A stretch of DNA of 64,000 bases from Oikopleura dioica. Lineage: Eukaryota; Chordata; Appendicularia; Copelata; Oikopleuridae. Position 1 is the first letter of the stretch; every line of letters starts with the position of its first letter. The notes beneath the pieces are model-generated. The model had not been told where the DNA came from and ran no database searches. It saw only the letters and a program-made list of their open reading frames with translations. The position numbers and the translations under genes are program-made. The stretch spans positions 4,280,501 through 4,344,500 of the forward strand of contig OU015566.1 in NCBI GenBank assembly GCA_907165135.1, in the 5' to 3' direction. Positions 21,716 to 33,113 of this stretch are shown here, one piece after another.

Positions 21716-24139
21716 ATGACGGATTACGATCCCGAAAAAATAGCGAAGCGACTTGGTCGGATTGAAGCAATATTTTTTCCGGATCAGCTTGATGATGAAG
21801 GACCAAGGTCGATCGGAGACGAGCCAACTTGTGTTGAAAAACTGGCGGTGCCGAGTTTTGAACTGCGAGAAGCGCTACTTGAGCTGATTTTTTATCAAGA
21901 CGATGCGCTAGTCGCAGCAACAGCGGTGAATGATTTAATTCCTCTTTTGACCAGGTATTCTTAAATTCGAAGAATATTTCTTGTTCATTTAAAGTTCAAA
22001 CAAAACCACAGCTGAGCGCGCATCTGACGTCGTTTTCAAAATGTCTCAAAAACCAGCGGAACGAGCCGGTCTCGCCCAATCCCAGCCCCTCCTCGAAGCC
22101 ATCACGAGGGAAATCAAGGCAAATCGCCACGGCGGCCAAGCAAAACTCCTCGCTTCTTTGGCCAACATCGCCAAATGTCCAGCTGGGCAAGAGGGGCTTT
22201 TCAAGGCGCACACGATTCCTGAACTCGTCGGAATGCTGCCCAAGAAAGACTTGAGGATCGTCAGTTATGCATTGAACACGCTTTACACGCTGATGAGACA
22301 TCTTGGCAGACCGGCGAAGCAAGCAGTTAGAATCTGTGGCGGGGTGGAGAGAATTGTCGAACTGATCGATCGAGAAATGTCCGAACACCAGAAAGTGCCC
22401 TTCTTGCCAATGGTGCTCGACTCGCTGCATATTTTAGCCTTTCATTCGATGGAAAGCAAAGGAATCATCTTATCAATGGGCGGCACTCAAAAAGCGCTAG
22501 AAATCCTCCGCTACTCCCAGAAGGCAGAGAAAACCGCTCTGACCGCATTGAAGCTGTTGAAAGTCCTTTCCGTGGAAGACCAAAACAAAGAAACGATCAT
22601 CGATCATGGCGGAATCGACACGCTCATCGACTACTTGACTCATTCCAGATCTGACATTTCGATGGACGCTCTTTGGACGCTGAGAAACATCTCCGATCAA
22701 ATCAACCAAGTCGAAAGCGCCGATCCGAGCAAATTGATGGAAGTCTGCATCAAAAAACTTTCCTCGCATGATTTGAACCACGTCATCAGCGCTGCTGGAA
22801 TCCTGTCAAACTTGACCTGCAATGACTATATCAACAAAACCACCTTCGTCGAGCTTGGAGGAGTTCAGGCAATGACCCGGGTTGTCCAGCGGGCAAGCTC
22901 AAAGGATGGCTTCAGAGATGATGTCGTTGAGCCGGGGATAACTGCACTCAGACACGTGACAAGAGATCGAGGGGATGAGTCAGGAGAGCTTGGTTCCTGG
23001 GCCGAAAAGGCGAGAAAGCAATGTCAGGAACGGATGAAAAATGATAGGACCAATCATTTTTCAATAATTTTCAGCGCAGATTTTTTTTTCAAACTCTCAT
23101 ATCTACGTTTATTTTCGTCCATCGAAGACCCTCATTCCAACGGTTACTCAACTCCTGACCGGACCTCAATCTGCTTCCTGGCCAACTGTCAAAGCAACAA
23201 TCGGCTTCATCCGAAATCTCTGCCACGACAAGCGCAACCGCGAACTCTTCATGAACCAGGACTTGATCTCAAAACTCGTCCAATTGCTAACCAACGCTGA
23301 GCAAGAAATCGTTACTGGCTCGGACATCGTCAGCGAAGGAATCGACATGATCGACATTGCTGAAGGCTGCTGTGGAGCGCTCCAGGTGAATATCGAATTC
23401 TCAATTCTCTTCCTTGATTTTTTAGCTCATGGCTCGTGACTCAGACCCAAGAAAACGAATCCGCGGAGATAATATTCTTCCTGGAGTCATCGTTCTTCTT
23501 CAATTGGATCATTCAAATCTTCAGCGATCAGTGGCCGGATTCTTGTGCGAAATGTCAGCTGATCGAGGAACAAGGGAGATTTTGTACAAGTTGAATTTGG
23601 AGGATGGATCCTCCCTGAAGGAAGATTTGCTCACTCTTCTACAGGTACGAGTCTGAAACACATTTTTAAGAAACATTATTAGGCTGAGTCAGAAGCGACA
23701 GTAACATACGCTGCGATCACCCTGGTTCGATTGACTAGCTACATCAAGGACAAAGACTCCCAATCGATCGAAATCGACAAGGTCCGCGAGCAAATGGTCC
23801 ACATCATCGCCAATCGCGTCGGAGATGATCAGCTGGACAACTACGCCCCTGATGAGCTCTCACGCTTCGGATACGACAGTACTATCAAGCGACCAACAGG
23901 AACAATGACGACTGATGGGACGATGAGAAGCATGTATTCGACCACTTCTGGCTCGGTTTTTAGACAATCGAATGCGCAGAGCCCGGCGCCTTCTCTTTCC
24001 CAAGTTTCAGGTTTAAAATTTTGAGTTTTACTTGTTAATTCAAAAAAATTAAGTGACTCAGATGTCAAATGCAAACTACAGCGTCTTCGAGCAAGAACAA
24101 ATGAACTCACGTGATCAACCTGACTTTGGATTTGTCTAA
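21716..24139 (+). CDS. CTNNB1: beta-catenin (armadillo) lacking the N-terminal degron
   Basis: Exons 21716-21954, 21995-23022, 23075-23385, 23426-23644, 23683-24010, 24054-24139; all phases match; 736 residues. Beta-catenin links cadherins to alpha-catenin and is the Wnt transcriptional co-activator. The armadillo array is clear (LWTLRNISDQ, AAGILSNLTCNDYINK, EPGITALRHVTR, RSVAGFLCEMSADRG). The N-terminus starts at the segment equivalent to the alpha-catenin-binding end (RLGRIEAIFFPDQLDDEG). The usual ~110 upstream residues with the DSGxHS phosphodegron are absent, and the ATG follows an A-rich leader directly. The C-terminal tail is short and ends DFGFV, a possible PDZ ligand. Introns are 38-52 bp; intron 2 has a weak donor (GTCAGG), so that junction is least sure. 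Confidence 0.9.
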
Positions 24140-24332
24140 AAATCCTATCATTCTGCTTTTTGATCTTCCAAATAAAATTCCCGACTAGAATTAAAATTTT
24201 CAATCGATAACTAATCAAGCCCTCTGAACTGAGGAAATTTCGAGACATTTGGAAAGCATAAAGCAAAGAAACAAATTTGAATCAAGACAGTCAAATTCAA
24301 ATGCACAAAATCACTAGACGATAAAAAAACTT

Positions 24333-24735
24333 ATGAATTGGATGAAATTTGTGCTAAACAGAATTCTTTTCCTCCTGATTTTTTCAAACAGTTGTGTGGA
24401 GAGCAACGTCGGAAGAGAATTTTGTATAAGCCAGATCTTTACAGCTTGCTACAAGATTATCCACTACAGGGATCATTCGAACTACGCTGAGTCACAAATT
24501 GACACATGTAACGAACTTCTGGATGAGCCAAACTGCTGCAGTATATTCCTCAATGGCCAAGAAAAAGTTCAAAAATTGCCGAGGAAAGAATTAGAATTTG
24601 CTCTGAACTTTAGAAGGGTCAGTCGTGTCCACAGATGGCTCTTCTTGGCGCATGATTGGATTTATTTCTGCCGTGCTTTTAGCTCTCCTGGCTCTTGGTT
24701 TCTTTTGTTTCTGGCATCGGAAAAGAGAAACCTAA
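24333..24735 (+). CDS. small single-pass Cys-rich membrane protein, unrecognised
   Basis: Exons 24333-24540 and 24614-24735 join in phase 1; 109 residues. A signal peptide (~residues 1-23) precedes a short ectodomain with six cysteines (EFC, TAC, DTC, NCC plus one in the signal region), then a transmembrane helix (IGFISAVLLALLALGFFCF) and a basic cytoplasmic end HRKRET. The helix is only reached if the 73-bp intron is removed; the unspliced frame reads into junk. I do not recognise the family. It lies 193 bp downstream of beta-catenin on the same strand. Confidence 0.55.
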
Positions 24736-25005
24736 CCGCTGCGAAACATTTCTTTGCTCAATAATTGAAATAAACTTCGAAGTGCTATTTTATCTCTTAA
24801 ACTTGCAAAAGATATGTTTTAAACAGATAGAAAAAAGTCGACTCCGAAAATAAGAAAACTCGCGTGATAAAAGAAGGAAGCCGAGGAGATACACGCGCGG
24901 TATGAAATTTCAGCTCTGTAAGCCGAAATCGGATATCTCCCCCGCGCTCTCCTCGGTCTCCCTTTTCTTCAAAGAGCAAAAACATAAGAATTTCACTTTC
25001 AAGCA

Positions 25006-25657
25006 ATGTCGGAAAGCGAAGAATCTATTACCGTCAAAATCGAGCGCGCAGATGAGGACCTGATAGAGATTGAAAATCAAGAAGAAATCGAGCAGGAGAG
25101 AAAATGCGACTGGTGCGGAATCGCTTTTGAGGATTTTGAAAATTTTGGAAAATTTTGCACTGAGAGCTGTTTCAATAGTTCGAGAAGGGCCGAGTTTAAA
25201 AAGACGAAGTTCGGGATAGAAATTAAAAAGAGATCGTTCTCAAGAAATATTGATGCTTCAAATGACAAAATTCAAAAAAGGTAAAGATCGTAGTTTTTTT
25301 AAAAAGACTCTTCATAAAAAAGTGGATAATTGAAACTTGAGGGAGCGAAAAAGGCCGAGGAAGTTCCTTCACAACCCTTCGATTATCAGAAATCTACCAA
25401 AACCACAACTTCCCTCTACAAGAATCCCCCCTTCAAGTCGAATTCTTCCGCTTCCACGGCCAGACGAAAATCAACAAAGAAAGATAACTCTTCCCAACTT
25501 CATTTCTGGCGTCCGATTCATCCCGATTCCGATCCCTGTTCCGATTCCGATGCCTTTTCCTGCTCACCAGATCCACGAATTCAAAGAAACAGAAGACAAA
25601 AAGTTCAACGAGGAAATTTTAGAAGCGCTTGATTTATCACTAAAAAGTAATAAATAA
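25006..25657 (+). CDS. FCS-type zinc-finger protein, SOBP-like
   Basis: Exons 25006-25280 and 25342-25657, phase 2; 196 residues. Residues ~34-60 form an FCS/MYM-like finger: CDWCG, a spacer, then KFCTESCF (C-x2-C ... F-C-x3-C). The second exon has a striking Pro/Ile run (RFIPIPIPVPIPMPFPAH) and a C-terminal LDLSLK. An FCS finger plus a PIPIPVP-type tract is the combination I associate with sine oculis-binding protein (SOBP) family members, nuclear partners of Six transcription factors. This one is far shorter than vertebrate SOBP, so it may be a reduced homologue. It ends 108 bp from the convergent MIOS gene. Confidence 0.5.
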
Positions 25658-25765
25658 AATAAGTTGGATTTGAATGTATTTTTTGTGAACTGTGAGAAAA
25701 TGAAAGTTGAAGAAGTTTGGGGCAGCTTTGAAAAGTTTTTTGAAAATTCGTCAGTTTTCGGGAAT

Positions 25766-28700
25766 TCATGTTTTGCAGATGCATTTGCAGGCGTCGAAAG
25801 GACAGTATTCCGAGGTCATGAACCAGGCTTTGAGGCAGGGAGTGTGGCCACCGTGGCCGCAGGAGAGGCACAGTACCCAGTCGCAACGATGGCTAAATAT
25901 CGGTAAATAGGGCTTTCAAGAATGCAGAAACCTTTTCTGATAATGCGCTTGCCCAAAAGCTCGAATTGGCGGAGTCTCACTCGTCTGCGTCACAAGAAAC
26001 TGACAAATCGAACAGACCCTTCTATCCAGCGCGCCAGCAGTGTAGTCATTATTCTGGCACATGCATTCTGTCGCGTTGGGAGGGTTTCTTCCGCGACTTT
26101 TTGATCTTTCTCCTTTTGACAGATCGCTGATCGGCTTCTTGCAAAACTGGCATAGCTCGTACATTGTGCTAAAACATGAAGAAGAGGATCATCAGTTTAT
26201 TTTACCTATGAAGAGGGTGCTTTCTGTGGCCATTTTTCTCGTCAGGATTGTGGATGATTTTGTAAAGGACGTGTTCGAACTCGCAACGATCGTTGTAAAG
26301 CTGATTGTCTTGAAGAATTTGAGTGTAGTCTTCCGTCCATTCGGTGAACAGATTCTCTCGTCGTTTCGAGCAGTTGAAGGCCGAATAACTGTAGCCATGG
26401 AAGATGATGTAAATGATCGTCTAAAAGACCATAAATGTCATAAATTCTAAGTGTGTTGACTATACCTGAAGGGAGAGGATATCCGGAATCGTTTGATAAT
26501 AATCGTAAAGAATCTCAAATCCATCAAAGATCCGTGCATCATCAACATCTATGAATGCATATCAACATAAAAATATCGAGATGAGAGGCTTACCTTCGAA
26601 TCCAGACAAGGCAACTGCCATCAACGACTTTTGATTGTCAAGTTCTGTCGCCAAGGTTCGCAGATAACGAGGAAGAATATCATCCGAAAGATAAATCGCT
26701 GCGAAAGCTATCCTAGATCATTGATTTTACCAAACTTTTCAACCCGCGCTTACTTGAGATCGACATCTAATCCAGCCAAATTCAGTACTTTCTTCGGATA
26801 CGCATATTCGCCATATTCTTCAACCAAAAAGCCCAGCATCGCCCGAACATAAGGATCGTTCGCTTCTGATCTTGAATTCAGCAGCTCATCAACTTCCTGA
26901 TGCCAATCCGATCCGAAGTTATTATTGAAGCCTGAAATAGCCAGAACGATGTAGGTCATCTTCTCCTGGCGCTGGTCCTTGAGGATTTGAATCGCGCGCC
27001 ACTTTTGGCGGCAAAAGAGGGCGTACGCCGCCGCTTTGGTTGGATTTTCAAGAAGTAACTCGTCAATCTTGTTGGAGATTTCTTTCGGCGTGTGGTACAA
27101 AGGGTCGTAGTAGCCACAAAGCTCGATTACTCGTCTCCGAGCTGGCAATATTTATTTATTGAGGAATGAACTCTTTAACTTACGATCGGAGGTGTAGACT
27201 CTCGACGTAAAAATGCATGTGTCATCGTCTCTTGACTTCTGCCAGTAGCCCTCTGTCGTCTCCGATTCCTCCTTCATCCCCGTTCTGTATTTATTCATCA
27301 GCGTTCCAGCGATTCCCGTCGTTATTCGATTCCTGTTCAGGTGATACTCTGAAAAAGACTCGTAAAAAGACGCTCAAATTAGTGATTATTGAATTAGCTC
27401 TTCAATTAAAGATTCTACAGCATAATCCATTGAATCAAAGTCACTTTTTTGTAAGCCGTTATTTCTAATTTTCCTTTTCATATTATTTTTCCGAAATTTC
27501 ATATCACTTGAAATTTAGGGGAATCGTCAGATTCAAGCATTTTTATACTACCTCCTCTGGAATTCGAGGGCTGGCGCCGGGGAATCGGCTCCTCCGATTC
27601 CTCCTGCTCTTTATTTTCCGCCTAAAAAGGATGAAAAGGTAAAATTATATGCTTACTTTTGTAATATTCAATGTCCGCTTTTTTCGTGCGAATGAGATAT
27701 TTCCATATTTGAGCGAAATCACGCTCTCTTCGAGGATCTGATGTTACATCCGGGATCGAGGAGTAGTTTCGGATCTTTTCTGCGGCTTTGGCGGCTTTTC
27801 GAGGGTTATTTTCGGAAAATAAACATAGCGACACCCTTATGACCCGTAAAATCAAACCTTAAACCATTCCGAGCAAGTTTCCATGCATAAATAAGGGTGT
27901 CCCCAAGATAAGTCAAATTCAACCCTTTGCCTAACTCTTTATACATATTTTTCGCCAGCAAATGACCATATTTCAGCTTGAGTCTCGCACGAAATCGCTC
28001 CATCCTCTCATCCGTCGCTTGAAAAGTAATGATTCCTTTTGCCCCACCAACGAGAATATCCCCTGTTATTGGCGAGATAACAGGCACTTGATGTTCGTGA
28101 ACAGGATGAAGCGTTGGCATTTCGTTTCGCTCCCAGCAGATTATTTTCATTTGCGTTGGACACCATCTGAAGCAGTGGGCAGAGCCGATCGCAGTGAGTG
28201 AAGGGAGATTGATGGTCGTGTGATCAGTTTTGTGAAAAATCGTCGTTGGCCCTTCGACTTGGCTGTCTTGTTTGTTCCTGTCGCGGTACTTGTTATTATC
28301 GCGGTGGAATTCTTGAACGACGAGCTTCACGTCTCTCGAGTCGCCCATCAAAGTCGTCGTCAGGCTTGCGAGAAGTTCCGGTCTGTAGCGCGAGAAAATT
28401 ATCTGATGGATTTGGACCTTTGGCGTGTCGTTGTAAGTGTGCTTGAAGACCGGATCCAAATCACGACTGTACGCATCGTAGTTGTCTAGTCCACGAGTAT
28501 CGTAGATCTTCAGCTGGGTGAAACCGTTGTCTAGGCCAAAAGTGGCGAGCGTTTGGTTTGCTGGGGAAAAAGACATGCCCTAGAAAGTAGGCAAAAAGAT
28601 ATTCTGTTGAAAAAAATACCTGTGGAGTGAAACCAGTTTTGATATAACTTCTTGCTCTTCGCATGTTGTCATTCTTGACGAAAACGATCATTGGTTTCTC

Positions 28701-29402
28701 CGACGCCATCGACAGAAAAACATGATCTTTGGACTTCAAGACCGCGTCGATGATGTCTGCCCCGTTTTGGTCGTCAATGTGGAGCGGTTGCTTGTCCTCG
28801 AACTTTTTCTTTTCGGTAGAAATGAAGCAGCTCAGAGTTCCGCGAGCCTGTTTTCCAGCGCAGAGAAGCTGATTCGTTTCTTGATTGAAGGTCATCACTG
28901 AAATGGTCATGTTCGCGCTTCTTTCGGGCAAATTCGCCAGTGGAGATTCATATTCAATTCTGCCGTCGACGATTGAAAAAGTGATGATTCGTATCGTGTT
29001 TTCTTTCTCTTTCGTTTTGTCATCTACCAGAATCGTGTGTTTATTTTTGATCGAATTGACCCAGACAGCATTTTCTGACGGAAAGGGAAGCGTTATCGGA
29101 CTGATGAATTCTGTTCTTTCAAGGGCTCGCTATTGACTACAGCAGTCACTGTGACTGGCACTTTTATTCTGCGGCAATGGTAGACCAGAGGACCTTAACT
29201 ACTTTCTTGGAGCCCTGATCCTTTCTGGCGGCAACGCGTGCGTTTTCCGTTCGGGAGTATTTTCAACTGGAACGAGATGATAAAACCTGAGCACATGGCG
29301 CATATCAGCAACCTCCATCGTCGCGAAAAGACGTGGATCGCTTGGCGACCAAATAATTTGCGTCTTGAAGCCGCACATCGTCGACCTCCTTCGATCGTCC
29401 AT
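25766..29402 (-). CDS. MIOS: MIOS, GATOR2 complex WD40/RING subunit
   Basis: GATOR2 relays amino-acid sufficiency to mTORC1 by opposing GATOR1. Exons (coding order): ~29202-29402, 28620-29129, ~27860-28579, ~27658-27855, 27552-27621, 27184-27348, 26754-27141, 26594-26712, 26466-26548, 26206-26420, 25932-26168, 25766-25892. The last six junctions are in phase. Homology: N-terminal WD40 start (IIWSPSDPRLFATMEV), beta-propeller blades (FSPANQTLATFGLDNG), alpha-solenoid (RRRVIELCGYY, RQKWRAIQIL) and a C-terminal zinc-ribbon/RING pair (ELCQFCKK, VCSICQFLV, then CGHGGHTPCLKAWF and CPFDACKCIC). Unresolved: exon 1 to exon 2 does not phase, and the 27620-27860 junctions are ambiguous around an inverted repeat. 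It starts 146 bp after the SLC3A2 stop on the same strand. Confidence 0.85.
27830..27897. repeat. ACACCCTTAT / ATAAGGGTGTC inverted repeat within MIOS
   Basis: GACACCCTTATGACCC at ~27831 and ATAAGGGTGTCCCC at ~27888 are inverted copies of the TTAAGGGTGTC terminal motif, ~35 bp apart, inside the part of MIOS where no clean exon-exon junction could be found. Either a tiny element has been taken into coding sequence, or the whole segment is an intron made by the element. Confidence 0.5.
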
Positions 29403-29548
29403 TCTAACGATTTTTCATGCGTTTTTTTTTCTGCGGACATGCAAAGAAAAGAGGAACAAGAGGACGATTTTAGTTGCCGAAATTTAATTAAAAGAAAAAC
29501 AGATGAAATTCAGAAAAAAATCAGAAAAAGGTCAAAACAGAAGAATGA
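29403..29548 (-). promoter_or_regulatory. SLC3A2-MIOS intercistronic region with candidate trans-splice acceptor
   Basis: 146 bp between the SLC3A2 stop and the MIOS ATG. On the minus strand a pyrimidine-rich tract (TTGTTCCTCTTTTCTTTGC) ends in GTCCGCAG about 33-35 bp before the ATG, which is what a spliced-leader acceptor of a downstream operon gene looks like. No TATA element is visible. Larvaceans are known to use operons resolved by spliced-leader trans-splicing; that this pair is one is inference. Confidence 0.5.
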
Positions 29549-31828
29549 TCACTCTTCGGAAACAGAGTAAATTCGAGCATCGCCAGCAGCAAGAATCTGA
29601 TCATCAGCTTCTCCAGCTGGGTAGAGTCGCGCACGAGTTCCAGCAAAAGCGCCGCGGACAGAAGTCAAATCAAGTTGACCAGCGCCAAGGTTGAAAATGG
29701 AATCGACAACGGGGTGGAGGTCGAATTTTCGGGAGAAGCCGGCGTCGTCGCCAAACCAGGTGATCTCAGAACCCTGAAGAAATGAAATAAAGGAGAAGGC
29801 GTTGCGTTCAGGGTCTCGAAAAATTGGATGCGCGGCGGTTGTTTTGGCGCCCCCTCTCGCTTTCAACCCCCGCGCCCTAGATGTTTGCGCGAGAAAACAA
29901 CGGTGGGCTGGATGTTGCGCCACCCTCCGCGGACAGTTGTGCGCAACGGGAGGCGATTGTTAACAACGGGCGCTCGGTTGTTCACCAACAAGTACGCGGT
30001 CCTCGCCTCATAGAAATAAACAAATAAGTACCCTACGTCGCCCTTCCAAGTAAATGATTAAAATATCATATCTGATTTGCGAAAAAAGATGTTATTATCC
30101 AAATAATTTTTAGATATCTTTATAATCTTAGTTTTAAATCGGTATTTTCATGAAAAATCCAAGAAACACTCAGAAGAAAATATTTCAGATTACCCCAGCT
30201 GCCTAGTTTGGGATTTTATCAGGTAGACGCGGTGTATATATGAATGAGTGTAAGTGGCAGTGCGCTAGTGCTTTGCGCGCTCCCCGGGGCATCGAAAGGC
30301 CCCATAATCTCAGTGGGTGCACACTCTGACCTACTGTAACAAAAATCACCGGGTGATCTAAACAAAACAGTTGGAAGTGGTAAGCTACCTGTTTGCAAAG
30401 AATATCGAATTCATGGGCAACTATTACGTCCAAAATGTGCTAGTTACTTGAACGTGTATTTTGTGATCTGTCAATCATAAATAGCTAATTGCCCCGAATC
30501 TCAAAATAATTTTTACATATTCTAAGTTTTACATATTCTAAGTCTAAGTTTCACTGAATTTGAACATTTTTGCATATTCCTACAGCGTTACTTTCCCTTT
30601 GGCGCGAGCCTATATTTCAAACATCCAGCCCAAATTGTTTTTGAAAGTGAACAACGAGCGCGCCGATGTTGAGAGCGAGAGGGGGCGCCCTAACAACCGC
30701 CCCACATCCAATTTTTCGAGACCCTGGTTGCGTTGAGTATTTTCATTTTGTAACGCAAGCCGCAAGGGGCTTCTTGAATTCAAAACATATAGCAAAAAAT
30801 ATTGATAGTCTTGTACTTACAGAAATAGCGCGAAGAGGAATTTGCTGACCACGAATCGAAGAAAGCTCTCCAAACTTATCCTTCATCTCGACTGGGAAAA
30901 CGAATCCACCAGGAAGAGCACCGGTCAAAGCAACTTGAGCGACAGAGTTAAAGTCTTCTGCGATCCAGAGCGTTTCTTTCGTAGCGGCGTCAGAATCGAT
31001 TGCCCATTTCTCAACCCCAGGAGTTGGCTCGGTTTGATTGTAGGCACCGACGGTTTCGGCGAGCCAGGATTTTGCGGAGCTGATGGAGTTGACCGACTTG
31101 AACCAGTAGTGGTCCCCGGCGACGGTGATTCCGGCGTCGGATGACTGAACAAAGACGTCGAAATCTTTCGGGATGTTAGCAAGAGTGAGGGCGGAATCGA
31201 CGTTGAGCAAAATGACGCCAGAAGAAGTGGAGTTCTTGAGCGAGTAATCGTAAGAGTCCAAGTCGGCGGCGTCGATGGAAGTGATCATTTTAATATTTTT
31301 GGCGTTGGCGGCGCCGAGGACTTCACCAATTTTCTCCTCGCTTCCAGCAGGGCAGAGAGAGAGAACAATGCCTTGGAACTTTCCGTGTTCGAGATCTTTG
31401 ACGGCTTGGACGAGATCAGAGGTGTTCTTTGAGCAATCGAGCTGCCCGAGAGCGCCTTGAGTGAAAGAAGCTTGGACGGGCTCGGGCTTGCATTTCGGAG
31501 CCTGGACGACGATGAGGACCGACCAGGCGATCATGCCGAACCAGGAGATCCAGAAGAGAAGCAGGAGAACTCGACGAGCCATGTTCCAGCCAGGAGTATC
31601 CGAGAGCTCTAAAAGAGTGATTTTAGTGGAGTCTTATGTTCAGAATTGCAATTTCTTTTAGATAGAGAAGCCGCGCTGAGCTCCGAGAAAGAATATAAAA
31701 GCCGCGGTAGTGCAGACAATTCTCAATTTCTTACCTAAAAGCTCTTCTTTGGTGTAACATCCAGAGTTATCAGATGGAGTTTCATTCAGCTTCGACTTCT
31801 CAGTCGCTTGATTTTCCACGTCGCTCAT
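29549..31828 (-). CDS. SLC3A2: 4F2 heavy chain (CD98hc)-like amino-acid transporter subunit
   Basis: Exons in coding order 31735-31828, 30821-31608, 29549-29773; phases 1 and 0 fit; 368 residues. The heavy chain is a type II glycoprotein that carries SLC7 light chains to the plasma membrane. Evidence: a short cytosolic tail with ELSDTPGWNMARR before the membrane (matching the family's SPGWVR-type motif), TM helix FWISWFGMIAWSVLIVV, then QAPKC with Cys71 in the position of the heavy-chain cysteine that bonds the light chain. The ectodomain (GKFQGIVLSLCPAG, DAGITVAGDHYWF) resembles a pared-down glycosidase-like barrel; ~300 ectodomain residues against ~420 in vertebrates. Intron 2 is 1047 bp because a hAT-like element sits in it. 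Confidence 0.75.
29809..30726. mobile_element. non-autonomous hAT-like DNA element in SLC3A2 intron 2
   Basis: Terminal inverted repeats of ~55 bp: left starts CAGGGTCTCGAAAAATTGGA at 29809; the right end reads the same on the opposite strand, ending at 30726. Flanked by an exact 8-bp duplication GTTGCGTT (29801-29808 and 30727-30734). CAGGG ends with an 8-bp duplication are typical of hAT transposons. The ~918-bp body has no transposase frame. Its middle (30230-30330) has a GC-rich structured segment with GGGGCATCGAAAGGCCCC. Confidence 0.8.
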
Positions 31829-32245
31829 TTTTTCGCGTTTTTCTCTCTTTTTTTCTGGTTCGAAAAGTGAAAGACTGAGGCCGGGAGTGGCGCGGAAATA
31901 AAAATCAAACGCGTCTGACGAAAACAGGAGAGATCTGGCACGAGCCTACGCGAAGAATGCGGGGGCGCGCTCACAGAGAAGACAATTTATCACTAAAGAA
32001 ATGAATGTCTGCGCCAGACTCTGCGGAATTTTCTAGAATGGAAGATTCTCGAAAGAAAATTCTAGAATTTTAACAGCACGGGATTTTTATTTTAAACTCA
32101 AATTTTTAATCGTAAACTCGATTTTTTTTCATTATTATTTAATAACCACCAATTTTGTGGTTCGGTAAATTCAATTTACTGTCATATAGTCGTTTTACTG
32201 TATTACTTAAAATCTTGTCCCAAGTCAGCTGATATCAAAATTCTG

Positions 32246-33113
32246 GGCTGCTCCCGCATTTCCCAAAATCCTGGATTTCCCAAATCCTGGATTTCTCAAA
32301 ATCCTGAATTTCTCAAATCGCCAAATCAGGATTCTGCCGATTCAGGATTTTGGGAAATGCGGGATTATTTTTTCTTTTGAGTCAGTTTTCTTGCTTTGCC
32401 AAATTTGAATTGATTGATCATATAACTTTAATTTCTTGGTTTCTCCACAGTCTATCCCGACTTCACCAACTTCAATCCTTGCTTCAACAACTTCGATCCT
32501 AGCTTTACATACGTCAATCTTGGCATCTCCAGCGTCAATCGCGGCTTCTTTAAATCCGATCCGGCCGTCACTTTTTTCAATCCTAGCTTTTCAGATGTCA
32601 GTCCCGACTTCTCAGTTCTCTATAATTGCTTCTTGAATGTCGATCATGGGCCATGATTCATGGCTTATCCAAGATGAGATTATTGCTGGAAAAGCTGTGA
32701 ATCACAGCCTGTGATTGAAATTGATGACATTGAAGAAGTCGGGATTGACGTCGAAGAGGCCGGGATTGACATTGGAGAAGCGGACATTCGGAATTGAAGT
32801 CGGTAAAGCTAGGATTGAAGATGTACCAGAATTGACGATGGAGAACCCAAAAATATCAAGGATATTGGCGAAGATATGATTGAAGTTGGTGAAGCCAGGA
32901 TTGGGGTTAAAGAAGCCAGAATCGGCTTCTTTTCGGGCAAACGGAGACCAATTTAAGCTGAATCCTTCATTTCTCAAAATCCTACTTTTCCCAATCCTGC
33001 ATTTCCCAAAATCCAGAATCGGCAGAATCCTGATTTGGCGTTTTGAGAAATTCAGGATTTTGGGAAATCCAGGATTTGGGAAATCCAGGATTTTGGGAAA
33101 TGCGGGAGCAGCC
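32246..33113. mobile_element. fold-back element with ~120-bp inverted repeats and 9-bp duplication
   Basis: Starts GGCTGCTCCCGCATTTCC and ends with its reverse complement. The arms contain tandem CCCAAAATCCTGGATTT-type units. The interior is also roughly palindromic: ~24-bp units like TTCAATCCTAGCTT run one way left of ~32660 and as reverse complements to the right. An exact 9-bp duplication AAAATTCTG flanks it (32237-32245 and 33114-33122). A 9-bp duplication with long inverted repeats suggests a Mutator-type origin (inference). No transposase frame. It lies between SLC3A2 and GLCE, which transcribe away from each other. Confidence 0.75.

Noticed and set aside
25707..25910. Plus-strand ORF with the attractive stretch LRQGVWPPWPQER after a good acceptor
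   Set aside because: The minus strand over the same bases encodes the last MIOS RING exon (CGHGGHTPCLKAWF, CPFDACKCIC), spliced in phase. The plus ORF is its shadow.
28885..29136. Plus-strand 83-codon ORF with a hydrophobic run
   Set aside because: Opposite MIOS exon 2, whose frame carries the WD40 sequence.
30230..30330. Possible 5S rRNA, spliced-leader or small RNA gene in the hAT-like element
   Set aside because: The GC-rich stem and TATATA word look structured, but no box or family signature I know fits.
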